DNA of 46,660 nucleotides. Origin: a virus. Every line of letters starts with the position of its first letter. The stretch's first letter is position 1. The position numbers were made by a program, and so were the translations under genes. A model generated the notes under the pieces. It ran no database searches and was not told the origin of the DNA. It was given only the letters and a program-made list of their open reading frames with translations. Below, piece by piece: positions 13,468-20,557 of this stretch. Where the stretch lies: positions 1 to 46,660 of the IMG/VR virus record IMGVR_UViG_3300020055_000036, one strand, 5' to 3'.

Positions 13468-13620
13468 TTAGAATGGATGTGGATCATTGTCAAGATCAAA
13501 TAAGCAGAGTTGACCATCTACCTCGACAAGTGATTCATTGATAGTTTCATCTTCGTCATATCCACGAGCGCAAATATCCTTTTGTGGAATGACCTTGTTG
13601 TTTGATGGATTGTTTGACAT
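13468..13620 (-). CDS. hypothetical acidic protein (50 aa), first leftward gene
   Basis: The ATG at 13620 is preceded by AGGAGGTACAA, a near-perfect ribosome-binding site. The product begins MSNNPSNNKVIPQKDICARG and turns acidic (YDEDETINESLVEVDG, LFDLDNDPHPF). Two Cys, no membrane segment. It is the first gene left of the divergent control region and is followed at once by the UUCG terminator, so it is probably an abundant early transcript. Small acidic first genes in T7-like phages often encode host-takeover proteins; no specific homologue is recognised. Confidence 0.7.
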   Translation of the reverse strand: MSNNPSNNKVIPQKDICARGYDEDETINESLVEVDGQLCLFDLDNDPHPF

Positions 13621-13673
13621 TTGTACCTCCTATGTCAAGTTAAAGATCCCAGACCGGTCTTAGGGTATGGGGT

Positions 13674-13702
13674 TTGAAGATATTATATAGTTGTTGTATA
13701 TA
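13674..13702 (+). promoter_or_regulatory. candidate host sigma70-type promoter
   Basis: TTGAAG at 13674-13679, a 17-nt spacer, then TATATA at 13697-13702 (TATAAT begins two bases later). It points rightward. The surrounding sequence is very AT-rich, so chance matches are likely. Confidence 0.32.
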
Positions 13703-13783
13703 ATATGTACGAGAGAAAAAATGTATATTTTTTCCCTGCAGACAAACTAGATAAGATGTTGAAGAGACTAAAGCGTATATATA

Positions 13784-13797
13784 GGAATAGGGGGTAC
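13784..13797 (-). promoter_or_regulatory. leftward phage promoter-like motif, imperfect (L1)
   Basis: Reads GTACCCCCTATTCC on the minus strand, 11 of 14 positions matching the copy at 33765. It lies upstream of the first leftward gene and in its orientation, mirroring the rightward motif at 13921. Confidence 0.42.
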
Positions 13798-13884
13798 AAG
13801 AATATATAGATGTATATATAGAGAGACTAATTTTTTCGGGCTTAATCTCTTTATATAAGGGTCTAAACCTCGCCAGAAAAATAT

Positions 13885-13898
13885 CCCGGGTTTCCGGG
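13885..13898. repeat. short GC hairpin upstream of rightward promoter motif
   Basis: CCCGG pairs with CCGGG around GTTT. In the leftward direction it is followed by ATATTTTTC, so it could stop leftward transcription entering from the right arm. It stands 22 nt before the rightward promoter-like motif. Confidence 0.4.
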
Positions 13899-13920
13899 GC
13901 TGATTAAAAAATAGTCAGTT

Positions 13921-13937
13921 GTGTCTCCTATAAGAGA
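13921..13937 (+). promoter_or_regulatory. rightward phage promoter-like motif (R1)
   Basis: GTGTCTCCTATAAGAGA, 20 nt before the first rightward gene. It shares 16 of its first 17 bases with the motif at 15718 and shares the GTGTC-CCTAT core with those at 33765 and 11474. TATA followed by a purine-rich start resembles promoters of T7-type polymerases. Confidence 0.62.
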
Positions 13938-13956
13938 AATCTCGGTGGAGATAAAA

Positions 13957-14082
13957 ATGATACGCAAAATAAACCCAGTGGCTAGAAGTATGTTATCTTT
14001 GAGGAAGCCACCACAAGTTGTTAAGCCTAAGAAAGGTAAAGGTAGTTACACTAGAAAGGGTAGGAGGACAGGGCGTGGATAA
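13957..14082 (+). CDS. small basic protein (41 aa), first rightward gene
   Basis: The ATG has GGTGGAGAT upstream and lies right after the R1 motif. The product is highly basic (MIRKINPVARSMLSLRKPP, then KPKKGKGSYTRKGRRTGRG) and likely binds nucleic acid. The last 8 nt overlap the terminase start, and the AGGAGG that serves terminase lies within this gene (14061-14070), indicating coupling. No family recognised. Confidence 0.62.
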   Translation: MIRKINPVARSMLSLRKPPQVVKPKKGKGSYTRKGRRTGRG

Positions 14083-15718
14083 CAGGAAGAAATTAGCTTT
14101 ATTGAAAGAGGCTCGAAAGCGTAAGCTTATAAAAGAGTATGAGACTAATTTTAAGGCGTTTGCTGAAGATCAGGTAAAGATTATTACTAAAGACGCTAAG
14201 AAAGGTTTTGTACCTTTTACTTTTAATGAGGCTCAAGATGTAATTAACACAAAACTAGAAGAGCAGTTAGCTAAAGATAAGAAGGTTAGGGCTATTATAT
14301 TAAAAGCCAGACAGCAAGGCATATCTACTTATTGTACTGCTCGCACTGCATGGAAGAGTTATTTTACTCCGCACGCGAGGTCTGTAGTAATGGCGCATGA
14401 TAGCGCGACTTCAGACGCATTGTTTACTATGAGCAAAAACCTTATTCAGTATATGGATGATGAGTTTAGGCCATCACTAGTAGCATCAAACGCGAAGGAG
14501 ATTAAATTTGAGCACAATCAAGCAGGTTATAGGCTATACACGGCTGGTTCGCCAGAAGCCGGCAGAGGTACTACTCCATCAATTGCTCACCTATCGGAGG
14601 TGGCATTCTGGACATTTGATGAGAAGATCCTTGCAGGATTATTCCAAGGTATTTCCCAAGCTGATGGAACGGAAGTTATACTTGAGAGTACGGCTAATGG
14701 CGCGTCGGGTGAGTTCTATAGACTCTGGCGCTCTGCTGTACAAGGCTACGAGAGAGGCGAGTCAGAGTATGTTCCGATCTTTTTGCCATGGTTCATTACT
14801 TCCGAGTATAGAAGGGAGGCTCCCGAGTCTTTTGAGCCAGATACTCAAGAAGAAGGGCTTATTAAAGAGTTTGGGCTTGACTATGACCAGCTATACTGGC
14901 GCCGTCTTAAGATCGCGGAGTCGGGCGAAAGAAAGTTTATGCAAGAATACCCGGCCTACGCGGAAGAAGCGTTTCTTGTTTCAGGATCAAGCGTCTTTGA
15001 TATGAAGAAGCTAATAGACATGGAGCCATCTGCATACTTGAAAAAGATGAGGTTCGATCTAGACTCGAAGATTTGGCAAGATAGTTCAGAAGGCGATTTA
15101 GAAGTCTATAATTATCCAGGCACCCACGAGCCCTACGTAATAGGAGCTGATGTATCTTTAGGCGTAGGTCAAGACTATAGCTCAGCGGTTGTTCTAAGTA
15201 AGGATAGACAGGTTGTTGCTCTATATAGAAACAATCGTATAGATCCTAGTAAGTTTGGTGATTTGCTTTTTTATTTAGGCAGGTATTATAATAATGCCTT
15301 GCTCGCTGTTGAAAGTAATTCAATGGGTATTGCAACTTTGCAAAAGCTTGATGATTTGAGCTATGTAAACCTGTATAGGCAAACAAAGATTGCAGCTATT
15401 AATAAAGAAGAAGGCGAAAGATTAGGATTTAGGACTACAACAGCAACTAAGAGTACGATTATAGGTAATTTAAAGAATGCTATTGAAAACGAGGACGTAT
15501 ATGTTCCGTGTCCTATCATGATACAAGAACTTAAAGATTATACTGCTACTGAAACAGGTAAGACTGAGGCTGCACCAGGATGTCATGATGATACAGTCAT
15601 GTCATTAGCTATTGCATTAGAGGTTTTAAGAACTCATTGGGATAAAATAGTTACGCATAAGGTTGCATGGAATCAAAGGTGGCAAAACAATTTAGAAGAT
15701 AATACGGCATGGATATAG
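14075..15718 (+). CDS. terminase large subunit
   Basis: 547 residues from a GTG at 14075, seven bases after a perfect AGGAGG; the longer frame from a TTG at 14018 runs across the preceding basic gene and is not preferred. ATPase motifs: ILKARQQGIST (Walker A-type, about residues 74-84), GSPEAGRGTTPSIAHLSEVAFW (Walker B region with Ser-Glu) and ESTANG (coupling motif). The C-terminal nuclease begins IGADVSLGVGQDYSS (about residue 357) and ends with CHDDTVMSLAIAL, providing acidic metal ligands. It cuts and pumps phage DNA into the procapsid through the portal. A terminase small-subunit candidate lies two genes downstream. Confidence 0.93.
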   Translation: MDNRKKLALLKEARKRKLIKEYETNFKAFAEDQVKIITKDAKKGFVPFTFNEAQDVINTKLEEQLAKDKKVRAIILKARQQGISTYCTARTAWKSYFTPHARSVVMAHDSATSDALFTMSKNLIQYMDDEFRPSLVASNAKEIKFEHNQAGYRLYTAGSPEAGRGTTPSIAHLSEVAFWTFDEKILAGLFQGISQADGTEVILESTANGASGEFYRLWRSAVQGYERGESEYVPIFLPWFITSEYRREAPESFEPDTQEEGLIKEFGLDYDQLYWRRLKIAESGERKFMQEYPAYAEEAFLVSGSSVFDMKKLIDMEPSAYLKKMRFDLDSKIWQDSSEGDLEVYNYPGTHEPYVIGADVSLGVGQDYSSAVVLSKDRQVVALYRNNRIDPSKFGDLLFYLGRYYNNALLAVESNSMGIATLQKLDDLSYVNLYRQTKIAAINKEEGERLGFRTTTATKSTIIGNLKNAIENEDVYVPCPIMIQELKDYTATETGKTEAAPGCHDDTVMSLAIALEVLRTHWDKIVTHKVAWNQRWQNNLEDNTAWI

Positions 15719-15987
15719 TGTCCCCTATAAGAGATTATCCGCCAAATGATTTACCTAGAACAAAGCTTGTATGGCGAGACAGTAAAGGTAATAAGTGGCG
15801 AAAGTATGTGCGGTATACTGAGGTTCCTAATTATGCTATAGAATGGCTAATAGTTCCTGAGTTTATAGCACCACAAGAAGGATCAGAACACGCAGAAAGC
15901 TATGTACATGAGGACTGGTATAGAACTAGGTGTGGACATAGAGTTGACTTATGTCAGTGCGTATTACAAGAGAGGGAATTCAAATGA
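15709..15987 (+). CDS. hypothetical protein (92 aa)
   Basis: The ATG lies in the last codons of terminase (10 nt overlap); an in-frame GTG at 15718 is a possible alternative. The product is rich in aromatic residues (KLVWRDSKGNKWRKYVRYTE, AIEWLIVPEF) and ends with His/Cys-containing EDWYRTRCGHRVDLCQC, which could bind a metal. The promoter-like motif R2 overlaps codons 4-9. No family recognised; its position suggests a packaging or head accessory protein. Confidence 0.65.
   Translation: MDIVSPIRDYPPNDLPRTKLVWRDSKGNKWRKYVRYTEVPNYAIEWLIVPEFIAPQEGSEHAESYVHEDWYRTRCGHRVDLCQCVLQEREFK
15718..15734 (+). promoter_or_regulatory. rightward phage promoter-like motif (R2)
   Basis: GTGTCCCCTATAAGAGA, differing from R1 at one base. 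Unlike the other copies it overlaps coding sequence (the start of the 92-residue gene and the terminase stop). It could boost transcription of the head genes downstream. Confidence 0.55.
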
Positions 15988-16400
15988 GTAGAGACGGAAA
16001 AATGCATCCGAATTCTTTGAAGAACTTGAAACCCTTCACTCGAGAAGGTGCGCGCGAGGGACAACGCAACTCTGTTATAGCGCGCAAAGCGAACAAAGAG
16101 GCGCGAGAAGCGCTAAAACTATCTATGAGTGATTGGAAAGAATTAAGAGACGAATTAAAAGACGAAGCTCCAAGCGCGTTAGACGTGCTGAAGGTTGCAA
16201 TGATGAAAGCTCTTGCAGTCGAAGACATGGATGAAGCTACTCGTCTAGCTACTGTTCTCGCAGAATTTGAGGCGCCGAAACTTCAAAGACAGGATATTAC
16301 GCAAGTTACTAAGACTAGCGACATGTCAGATGAAGAGCTTCAGAAGGCAATAGAAGAATTAGGGTTCGGATTTGAAGGAGACAGATCCGTCCTAAACTAG
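15984..16400 (+). CDS. putative terminase small subunit
   Basis: 138 residues from an ATG overlapping the previous stop (ATGA) and preceded by GAGAGGGAATTC. The N-terminus HPNSLKNLKPFTREGAREGQ resembles the opening of many phage DNA-packaging small subunits. It is followed by a long charged helical region (ANKEAREALKLSMSDWKELR, DVLKVAMMKALAVEDMDEA) and a C-terminal segment SDEELQKAIEELGF. Small subunits recognise DNA and stimulate the large subunit. Order after terL is unusual but seen. Identification is by layout and N-terminal pattern, not by a firm motif. Confidence 0.5.
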   Translation: MSRDGKMHPNSLKNLKPFTREGAREGQRNSVIARKANKEAREALKLSMSDWKELRDELKDEAPSALDVLKVAMMKALAVEDMDEATRLATVLAEFEAPKLQRQDITQVTKTSDMSDEELQKAIEELGFGFEGDRSVLN

Positions 16401-16416
16401 TTCCCGTTGTCCTCAC

Positions 16417-16447
16417 TACTCCGGCGGAAGTAGGGGAAAAATCCGCC
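16417..16447 (+). repeat. hairpin in 83-nt intergenic gap
   Basis: GGCGGA (16423-16428) pairs with TCCGCC (16442-16447) across a purine-rich loop; an alternative fold pairs TACTCC with GGAAGTA. No strong U-run follows, so termination is doubtful. It may be a processing or attenuation element. Confidence 0.33.
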
Positions 16448-16483
16448 ATTTAACTCAATATAAATATAGTACAGGAGAAAACT

Positions 16484-16681
16484 ATGTTAATGTTTAAGAA
16501 AACATGGGTCTTAGAAGAAGACTATGCGGCAGGAGATCGCATTGATATTTATCACGATGGTTTAGGTCGCATGCATATTGAAAGGCATGTATCACCAGAA
16601 GAACGAGAACAGATTCAAAAGAAGAGGCGACTAAAGGCGCTTCGAGAAGAAATTGAGCTGCTTGAAAAAGAAGTAGCATAG
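16484..16681 (+). CDS. hypothetical protein (65 aa)
   Basis: ACAGGAGAAAACT precedes the ATG. The first half is beta-like and acidic (TWVLEEDYAAGDRIDIYHDG), and the second half is a charged helix with coiled-coil potential (SPEEREQIQKKRRLKALREE, IELLEKEV). No family recognised. It lies at the head of a run of tiny genes between terminase and portal. Confidence 0.66.
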   Translation: MLMFKKTWVLEEDYAAGDRIDIYHDGLGRMHIERHVSPEEREQIQKKRRLKALREEIELLEKEVA

Positions 16682-16691
16682 GAGACGATAT

Positions 16692-16901
16692 ATGAGTGTA
16701 GAGACCTTTTTACGTTGGAAAATACTTCCTCGATTTATGATGTTGGTTTCTACACTCATGTCTTGGCGATGCGCTGAATGGTTTATGGCTTTACCTGAAC
16801 CAACAGGCGCACAGTCGGCCTTTGTATCCGTAGTTATGGGTGTTATGACCGGCGTATTCGGAATATGGATGGGTCATGAACATAAGGATTTAAAGCCATG
16901 A
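16692..16901 (+). CDS. small two-span membrane protein (69 aa)
   Basis: AGGAGACGATAT precedes the ATG. Two hydrophobic segments are visible: LPRFMMLVSTLMSWRCAEW and SAFVSVVMGVMTGVFGIWMG, separated by a short ALPEPTGAQ loop and ending with a charged HEHKDLKP tail. Such 2-TM proteins are common in marine phages near packaging genes and could be holin-like or membrane-anchored assembly factors. The better holin candidate is in the lysis cassette near 33 kb. Confidence 0.68.
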   Translation: MSVETFLRWKILPRFMMLVSTLMSWRCAEWFMALPEPTGAQSAFVSVVMGVMTGVFGIWMGHEHKDLKP

Positions 16902-17092
16902 ATATAATGATTTGGGCGCTAGTATTAACTGTATGCACTGCAGATGGTAAATGTTTTAATCAAACGGTACAATGGTTTGATAAAGAAAACGAATGTTTAC
17001 GCTATAAACAAATATACGAAGATATACCTAAAGATGGTAGTTGGGCATCTGTTGAATACAAATGCGGTATTGTTGGAGCACTGGAGACATGA
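16898..17092 (+). CDS. small Cys-containing exported-type protein (64 aa)
   Basis: Starts in the last codons of the previous gene (ATGA). The N-terminus MNIMIWALVLTVCTADGKC is hydrophobic like a short signal or anchor and is followed by four Cys in total (C13, C19, C33, C55 approximately). No lipobox with Gly/Ala/Ser before Cys, so a lipoprotein is unlikely. A protein with a similar layout occurs at 32716-32925, suggesting a distant paralogue pair. Function unknown. Confidence 0.6.
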   Translation: MNIMIWALVLTVCTADGKCFNQTVQWFDKENECLRYKQIYEDIPKDGSWASVEYKCGIVGALET

Positions 17093-17217
17093 AAAGTCCG
17101 TGTGTAAAGATTTGCAAGTTAGATCCTACGGGTCGCTATTGTATCGGATGTGGTAGAACATTAGAACAAATAGAGGAGGCTGGAAATGTCGATCGAAGTC
17201 GGAGGAGAAACCTTTAG
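17089..17217 (+). CDS. DUF1289-type Cys-rich protein (42 aa)
   Basis: The ATG overlaps the previous stop (ACATGA) and has CTGGAGAC before it. The sequence MKSPCVKICKLDPTGRYC followed by IGCGRTLEQI is the DUF1289 signature with C5, C9, C18 and C21, predicted to bind a metal or Fe-S cluster. DUF1289 proteins are common in proteobacterial genomes, so a phage copy may be host-derived. The last 32 nt overlap the next gene in another frame, giving an Arg-rich end (DRSRRRNL). Its role is unknown. Confidence 0.75.
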   Translation: MKSPCVKICKLDPTGRYCIGCGRTLEQIEEAGNVDRSRRRNL

Positions 17218-17464
17218 TGGTCTCAATAAACCAAAAAGAACACCGGGACATTCCGGCTCGTCTCATGCCGTAGCTGTTCGTAATCCTAAGACTGGAAATC
17301 CGAAGCTAATTAGGTTTGGCCAGCAAGGAGTAAGCGGCGCAGGTAAAAATCCTCAGTCAAAAAAGGACAAAGCTAGGCGTAGATCGTTTAAGGCGCGTCA
17401 TCGTAAAAACATAGCGAGAGGTCCTCTGTCAGCCGCGTATTGGGCTGATAAGGTGAAGTGGTAA
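17186..17464 (+). CDS. conserved phage basic protein, DUF6321-like (92 aa)
   Basis: GAGGAGGCTGGAA precedes the ATG. Gly/Ser/Lys-rich N-terminal half (GGETFSGLNKPKRTPGHSGS), then strand LIRFGQQGVSG and a basic C-terminus KKDKARRRSFKARHRKN ending AAYWADKVKW. The pattern FG...RRxSFRARH...P..A.YWA.K.W is a recurrent phage family (recalled as DUF6321) often found beside the gene that follows here. Function unknown; likely DNA- or virion-associated. Confidence 0.7.
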   Translation: MSIEVGGETFSGLNKPKRTPGHSGSSHAVAVRNPKTGNPKLIRFGQQGVSGAGKNPQSKKDKARRRSFKARHRKNIARGPLSAAYWADKVKW

Positions 17465-17694
17465 TGTCTAACGTTAAAAGCTCATTAGCAGCTAAAGCTA
17501 AAAAATCAGGCCTTCCGTTAAGCGTTCTTAGAAAAGTGTTTAATAGAGGAATGGCAGCATACAGACAAAGTCATAGACCTAGCGTAAAGTCGCCACAACA
17601 GTGGGCCCACGCTAGAGTAAACGCATTTATAAATAAAAAGCCCACAGTATGGGGTAAAGCTGATAAAGACTTAGCTAAGCAGGCGCGTAAATAA
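17464..17694 (+). CDS. conserved phage protein, DUF5824-like (76 aa)
   Basis: The ATG at 17464 overlaps the previous TAA (TAATG) with AAGGTGAAGTG upstream; a GTG two codons earlier is less likely. Conserved pattern: AKKSGLPLSVLRKVFNRGMA, AYRQSHRPSVKSPQQWAHAR and VNAFINKK, then ADKDL. This K-SG-VYxRGxAAWxxSHRPGxxQxQWAxARVNSF signature is widespread in tailed phages (recalled as DUF5824), usually near capsid or packaging genes. Basic and predicted to bind DNA; activity unknown. Confidence 0.74.
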   Translation: MSNVKSSLAAKAKKSGLPLSVLRKVFNRGMAAYRQSHRPSVKSPQQWAHARVNAFINKKPTVWGKADKDLAKQARK

Positions 17695-17708
17695 CCCAGG
17701 AGCGGTAT

Positions 17709-17852
17709 ATGTCGAGATTCATACAAGAAGTTAAAAGGCCAAGTAAACCTAAAAAAGAAAGTACAAAAGAACTGTCTAAACCAGGATCTTATACTGTCAA
17801 GGACTTGGAAAATAGTAAAAAGATTTATTCTAATACGGGAGGTAAATACTGA
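17709..17852 (+). CDS. small basic protein (47 aa)
   Basis: CAGGAGCGGTAT precedes the ATG, and the stop overlaps the portal start (TGATG). The product begins MSRFIQEVKRPSKPKKEST and is Lys/Ser-rich with a KKIYSNTGGKY end. Tight junctions on both sides support translation. No family recognised; small proteins just before portal can be assembly factors. Confidence 0.6.
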   Translation: MSRFIQEVKRPSKPKKESTKELSKPGSYTVKDLENSKKIYSNTGGKY

Positions 17853-20011
17853 TGGCCGACCCGATGGGATACAAAGAGCCTATTACAGACGAACAATTAA
17901 TTAATCTTATTGAAAGCGGAGTTCAAAACTCTACAGGAGATTGGTTAAACTCTTCTGACTTGGCTCGTGAAAGACTGAAAGCTACTTACGAATATGCAGG
18001 AGTAGCTGATGCACATTTAACTCCACAAGGAGTCTCGTCAATTGTAGATACCTCAACTACTGAAGTTATTGAGGCTTACACAGCTATATTATCAGATCTG
18101 TTTTTGAATAATCAAAAGCTTGCGCGCTTCGTGCCATACGACGATAGTCCTGGCGCGTTTAAAGCTGCGAAAGATGCTTCTGCTATAACTAACTATTGCT
18201 TATTTAAGAAGAATAATGGTTGGGAACTTATGCAACAGTGGATGAAGTCTGCGTTGCTTTGGAAAAATGCAGTTTGTAGATGGGACTATGTTGAAGATTA
18301 CGATTATGCATTTGAAGAATACGAAGAAATAAGTCAAGCTAAATTAGACGAATTACTTTCTGACGACAACATTGAAATAATCGGTGAACTTCAGTTTGAA
18401 AACGTTACACGTATTGACGAACAAACAGGTGAAGACGCTGTTGAGCTAATGTACGTTGATGTGCGAGTTAGAAAAACAATAAATAATTCTCGCGTAAAAG
18501 TAGAGCTTATTCCACCAGAAAATTTTAGAATTTCTAGAGATTGTCAAAGTATTGATGAGTCGCAGTTTGTAGGTATTCAAACAGACATGACTCGTTCTGA
18601 AATACGAAAGTATTGGCCAGAAGTAGCAGAGTCTATTGAAAGCTGGGACGAGCTAGGACACAGTGATAGCTGGTTAGGAGCATCTAAATACGCTCAAGAT
18701 GTTGCAGCTAGAAAACATGTTGTCGGACAAGAATATTGGCAGGGATCTACGCAGCACGAAATTATGCCGTTAGAGGCAAACAGAGAAGTTACTGTTACTG
18801 AGTGCTGGTTGAGAGTTGATCGTGATGGCGACGGTATAGCTGAGCTTAAGAGGTTTATTGTTGTTGGAAGTCATATACTATATGAAGAAGATACAGACGT
18901 TATTCCGCTGGCCTCTATCGTTCCATTCGATATTCCACACGAATTTTATGGCCTATCAATGGCAGACTTTACTAGAAGCTCTACTCTTGCTTCTACTGCT
19001 ATTTTACGCGGCTTTGTAGAAAATACATATTTAACTAATTATTCGCCTAAGTTGGCTGATCCAAACGTAGTAGATTTTTCTGCTCTTCAAAATATGAAGC
19101 CAAAGCAGATTATTCCTACTAATGGTAACCCAACTGGCGCAGTTCAAACCTTATCACCAGAAGCTATTTCTACCGGGACTGTTCCGCTGTTGACTCACTT
19201 GCAGTTAATAAAAGAACAAGCTACTGGTATGTCAAAAGCTGCTCAAGGTTTGAACGATACATTATACGTTTCAGGTAACTCTGAACAAAAACTTTCCGCT
19301 GTCCAATCCGCAGCCCAGAAGCGCATTCAACATATTGCGCGGCGATTTGCAGAGACAGGCTTTAAGCGGTTAATTGCTGGCATCTACGAAACCATGCATA
19401 AGAATATGAAAGGAAAATATACTTACAATCTTGATGGCGTATATGGTTCAGTAGATATGGACGCACTTCCTTCTAAGATGGACGTACAGATTTTCTTGGA
19501 CATTGGCGAAAATTCTAATATGTCAATGATTAACAAGTTATCTAAGATTGGTGCAGAAGTTCTGCCAGCTCTCAATCAGCAAGGCGCTGGCATGGTTATT
19601 AAAAGAGAGGCACCAGCAGTTCTTGCTACGAAGCTTATTGAAGCTATGAACTTAGACAGTAATGACTTTTTAGAAGATTATACTACTGACGAGTTTAAGC
19701 AAAAAGCTATGCAAGCTGTAGAACAGCAAAGTAAGATGGCTCAAATGACAAAAGAAATAGAACAACAAAAGGCTCAGGCTGATGTTCAACTTTCTCAAGC
19801 TAATGTAGCCTATACTACTGCTCAAGCTAGAAATACTATGGAAGATAACGCAAGAGCGCTTGCAGTATCTATTGATAAGCATTTCCAAGAGTGGGCGGAT
19901 CTTACTATTAAAGCAACAAAAGAAGGCGCTCAAATGCCGCCACATCCGGGCTTTGATGAAATACTTCAAATGGCTCAAGGCATTATGATGGCCGCTGAAA
20001 AACAAGGATGA
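17852..20011 (+). CDS. portal protein (P22/SIO1-type head-tail connector)
   Basis: 719 residues, very close to P22 gp1 (725). The N-terminal region (DEQLINLIESGVQNSTGDW, then a helical MQQWMKSALLWKNAVCRWDY) and the central wing/stem region (PFDIPHEFYGLSMADFTRS, LRGFVENTYLTNYSPKLAD) match P22-like portals. The C-terminus is a long Gln-rich coiled coil (QQSKMAQMTKEIEQQKAQAD), as in the P22 barrel region. A dodecamer of this protein forms the vertex through which terminase packages DNA. GGGAGGTAAATACTG precedes the ATG. No truncation seen. Confidence 0.88.
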   Translation: MADPMGYKEPITDEQLINLIESGVQNSTGDWLNSSDLARERLKATYEYAGVADAHLTPQGVSSIVDTSTTEVIEAYTAILSDLFLNNQKLARFVPYDDSPGAFKAAKDASAITNYCLFKKNNGWELMQQWMKSALLWKNAVCRWDYVEDYDYAFEEYEEISQAKLDELLSDDNIEIIGELQFENVTRIDEQTGEDAVELMYVDVRVRKTINNSRVKVELIPPENFRISRDCQSIDESQFVGIQTDMTRSEIRKYWPEVAESIESWDELGHSDSWLGASKYAQDVAARKHVVGQEYWQGSTQHEIMPLEANREVTVTECWLRVDRDGDGIAELKRFIVVGSHILYEEDTDVIPLASIVPFDIPHEFYGLSMADFTRSSTLASTAILRGFVENTYLTNYSPKLADPNVVDFSALQNMKPKQIIPTNGNPTGAVQTLSPEAISTGTVPLLTHLQLIKEQATGMSKAAQGLNDTLYVSGNSEQKLSAVQSAAQKRIQHIARRFAETGFKRLIAGIYETMHKNMKGKYTYNLDGVYGSVDMDALPSKMDVQIFLDIGENSNMSMINKLSKIGAEVLPALNQQGAGMVIKREAPAVLATKLIEAMNLDSNDFLEDYTTDEFKQKAMQAVEQQSKMAQMTKEIEQQKAQADVQLSQANVAYTTAQARNTMEDNARALAVSIDKHFQEWADLTIKATKEGAQMPPHPGFDEILQMAQGIMMAAEKQG

Positions 20012-20014
20012 TAA

Positions 20015-20353
20015 ATGGATAAATACCGTAAGGCAGCCGAGAAGAGGCTGGGTAATAATAAATCATACGGTAGACATAAGGTTCATCCCGACGAATTGGC
20101 GCGATTGGCTCATACTAAGGGTCATTTCGCTGCCAAAGAGCGGGACGAATTTTTTGAAGAAGCGTATGGTGAAGTTTTAGTGGAATATTTTATTGAATGG
20201 TTAAAGACAGATCCTCATGAGACAAAGACTCGAGAGTTTCTGTATTCAGCCGCTATGGCTTTAGGTAGTGTAAAAGAAAAGCTAATAAGCTTTGAGACCT
20301 ATGGTAAAAATATTCCACATCTAATGGAGGACGACGAAGATGAGAACAATTGA
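20015..20353 (+). CDS. hypothetical protein (112 aa)
   Basis: Starts four bases after the portal stop. Basic N-terminus (KYRKAAEKRLGNNKSYGRHK), then helices (ERDEFFEEAYGEVLVEYFIE, REFLYSAAMALGSVKEKL) and an acidic end (HLMEDDEDENN). Lying between portal and scaffold, it may be an assembly cofactor. No family recognised. Confidence 0.68.
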   Translation: MDKYRKAAEKRLGNNKSYGRHKVHPDELARLAHTKGHFAAKERDEFFEEAYGEVLVEYFIEWLKTDPHETKTREFLYSAAMALGSVKEKLISFETYGKNIPHLMEDDEDENN

Positions 20354-20555
20354 TAATGAAAAGCTACTTAAGAATGTTACTGATATGATTAATCTTCTTG
20401 AGTATGACTCAATGCGTAGTAGCGGCAAAGCTAAAATTAACGCCGCTAATTTACGAGATTTAATTGAATTGCAAAAACATTATACTGCAAAAATTAATTC
20501 TAGTAAGCAACCTGTAGCAGCTAAAGTAGTTGCTAAGAAAAAGGAGGCTAAATAG
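20340..20555 (+). CDS. hypothetical protein (71 aa)
   Basis: The ATG lies in the end of the previous gene with GGAGGACGACGAAG upstream. An N-terminal helical part (MRTIDNEKLLKNVTDMINLL) is followed by LRDLIELQKHYTAKI and a Lys/Ala-rich tail ending AKKKEAK. The same Ala/Lys tail style closes the scaffold protein that follows. No family recognised. Confidence 0.65.
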   Translation: MRTIDNEKLLKNVTDMINLLEYDSMRSSGKAKINAANLRDLIELQKHYTAKINSSKQPVAAKVVAKKKEAK

Positions 20556-20557
20556 AT

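Larger units (their letters stand above)
13621..13956. promoter_or_regulatory. divergent AT-rich control region between the two arms
   Basis: 336 nt without genes, separating leftward and rightward arms. It holds a perfect palindrome AGACCGGTCT (13651-13660), a sigma70-like promoter (13674-13702), a perfect GAAAAAAT/ATTTTTTC hairpin (13715-13734), repeated TATATA runs (13777-13828), a leftward promoter-like motif (13784-13797), a GC hairpin CCCGG/CCGGG (13885-13898) and a rightward promoter-like motif (13921-13937). The combination suggests main promoters and possibly a replication origin; origin function is inference. Confidence 0.6.

Noticed and set aside
13302-13517. 71-codon minus-strand frame across the UUCG terminator
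   Set aside because: It overlaps two better-supported small genes and the terminator, and has no ribosome-binding site.
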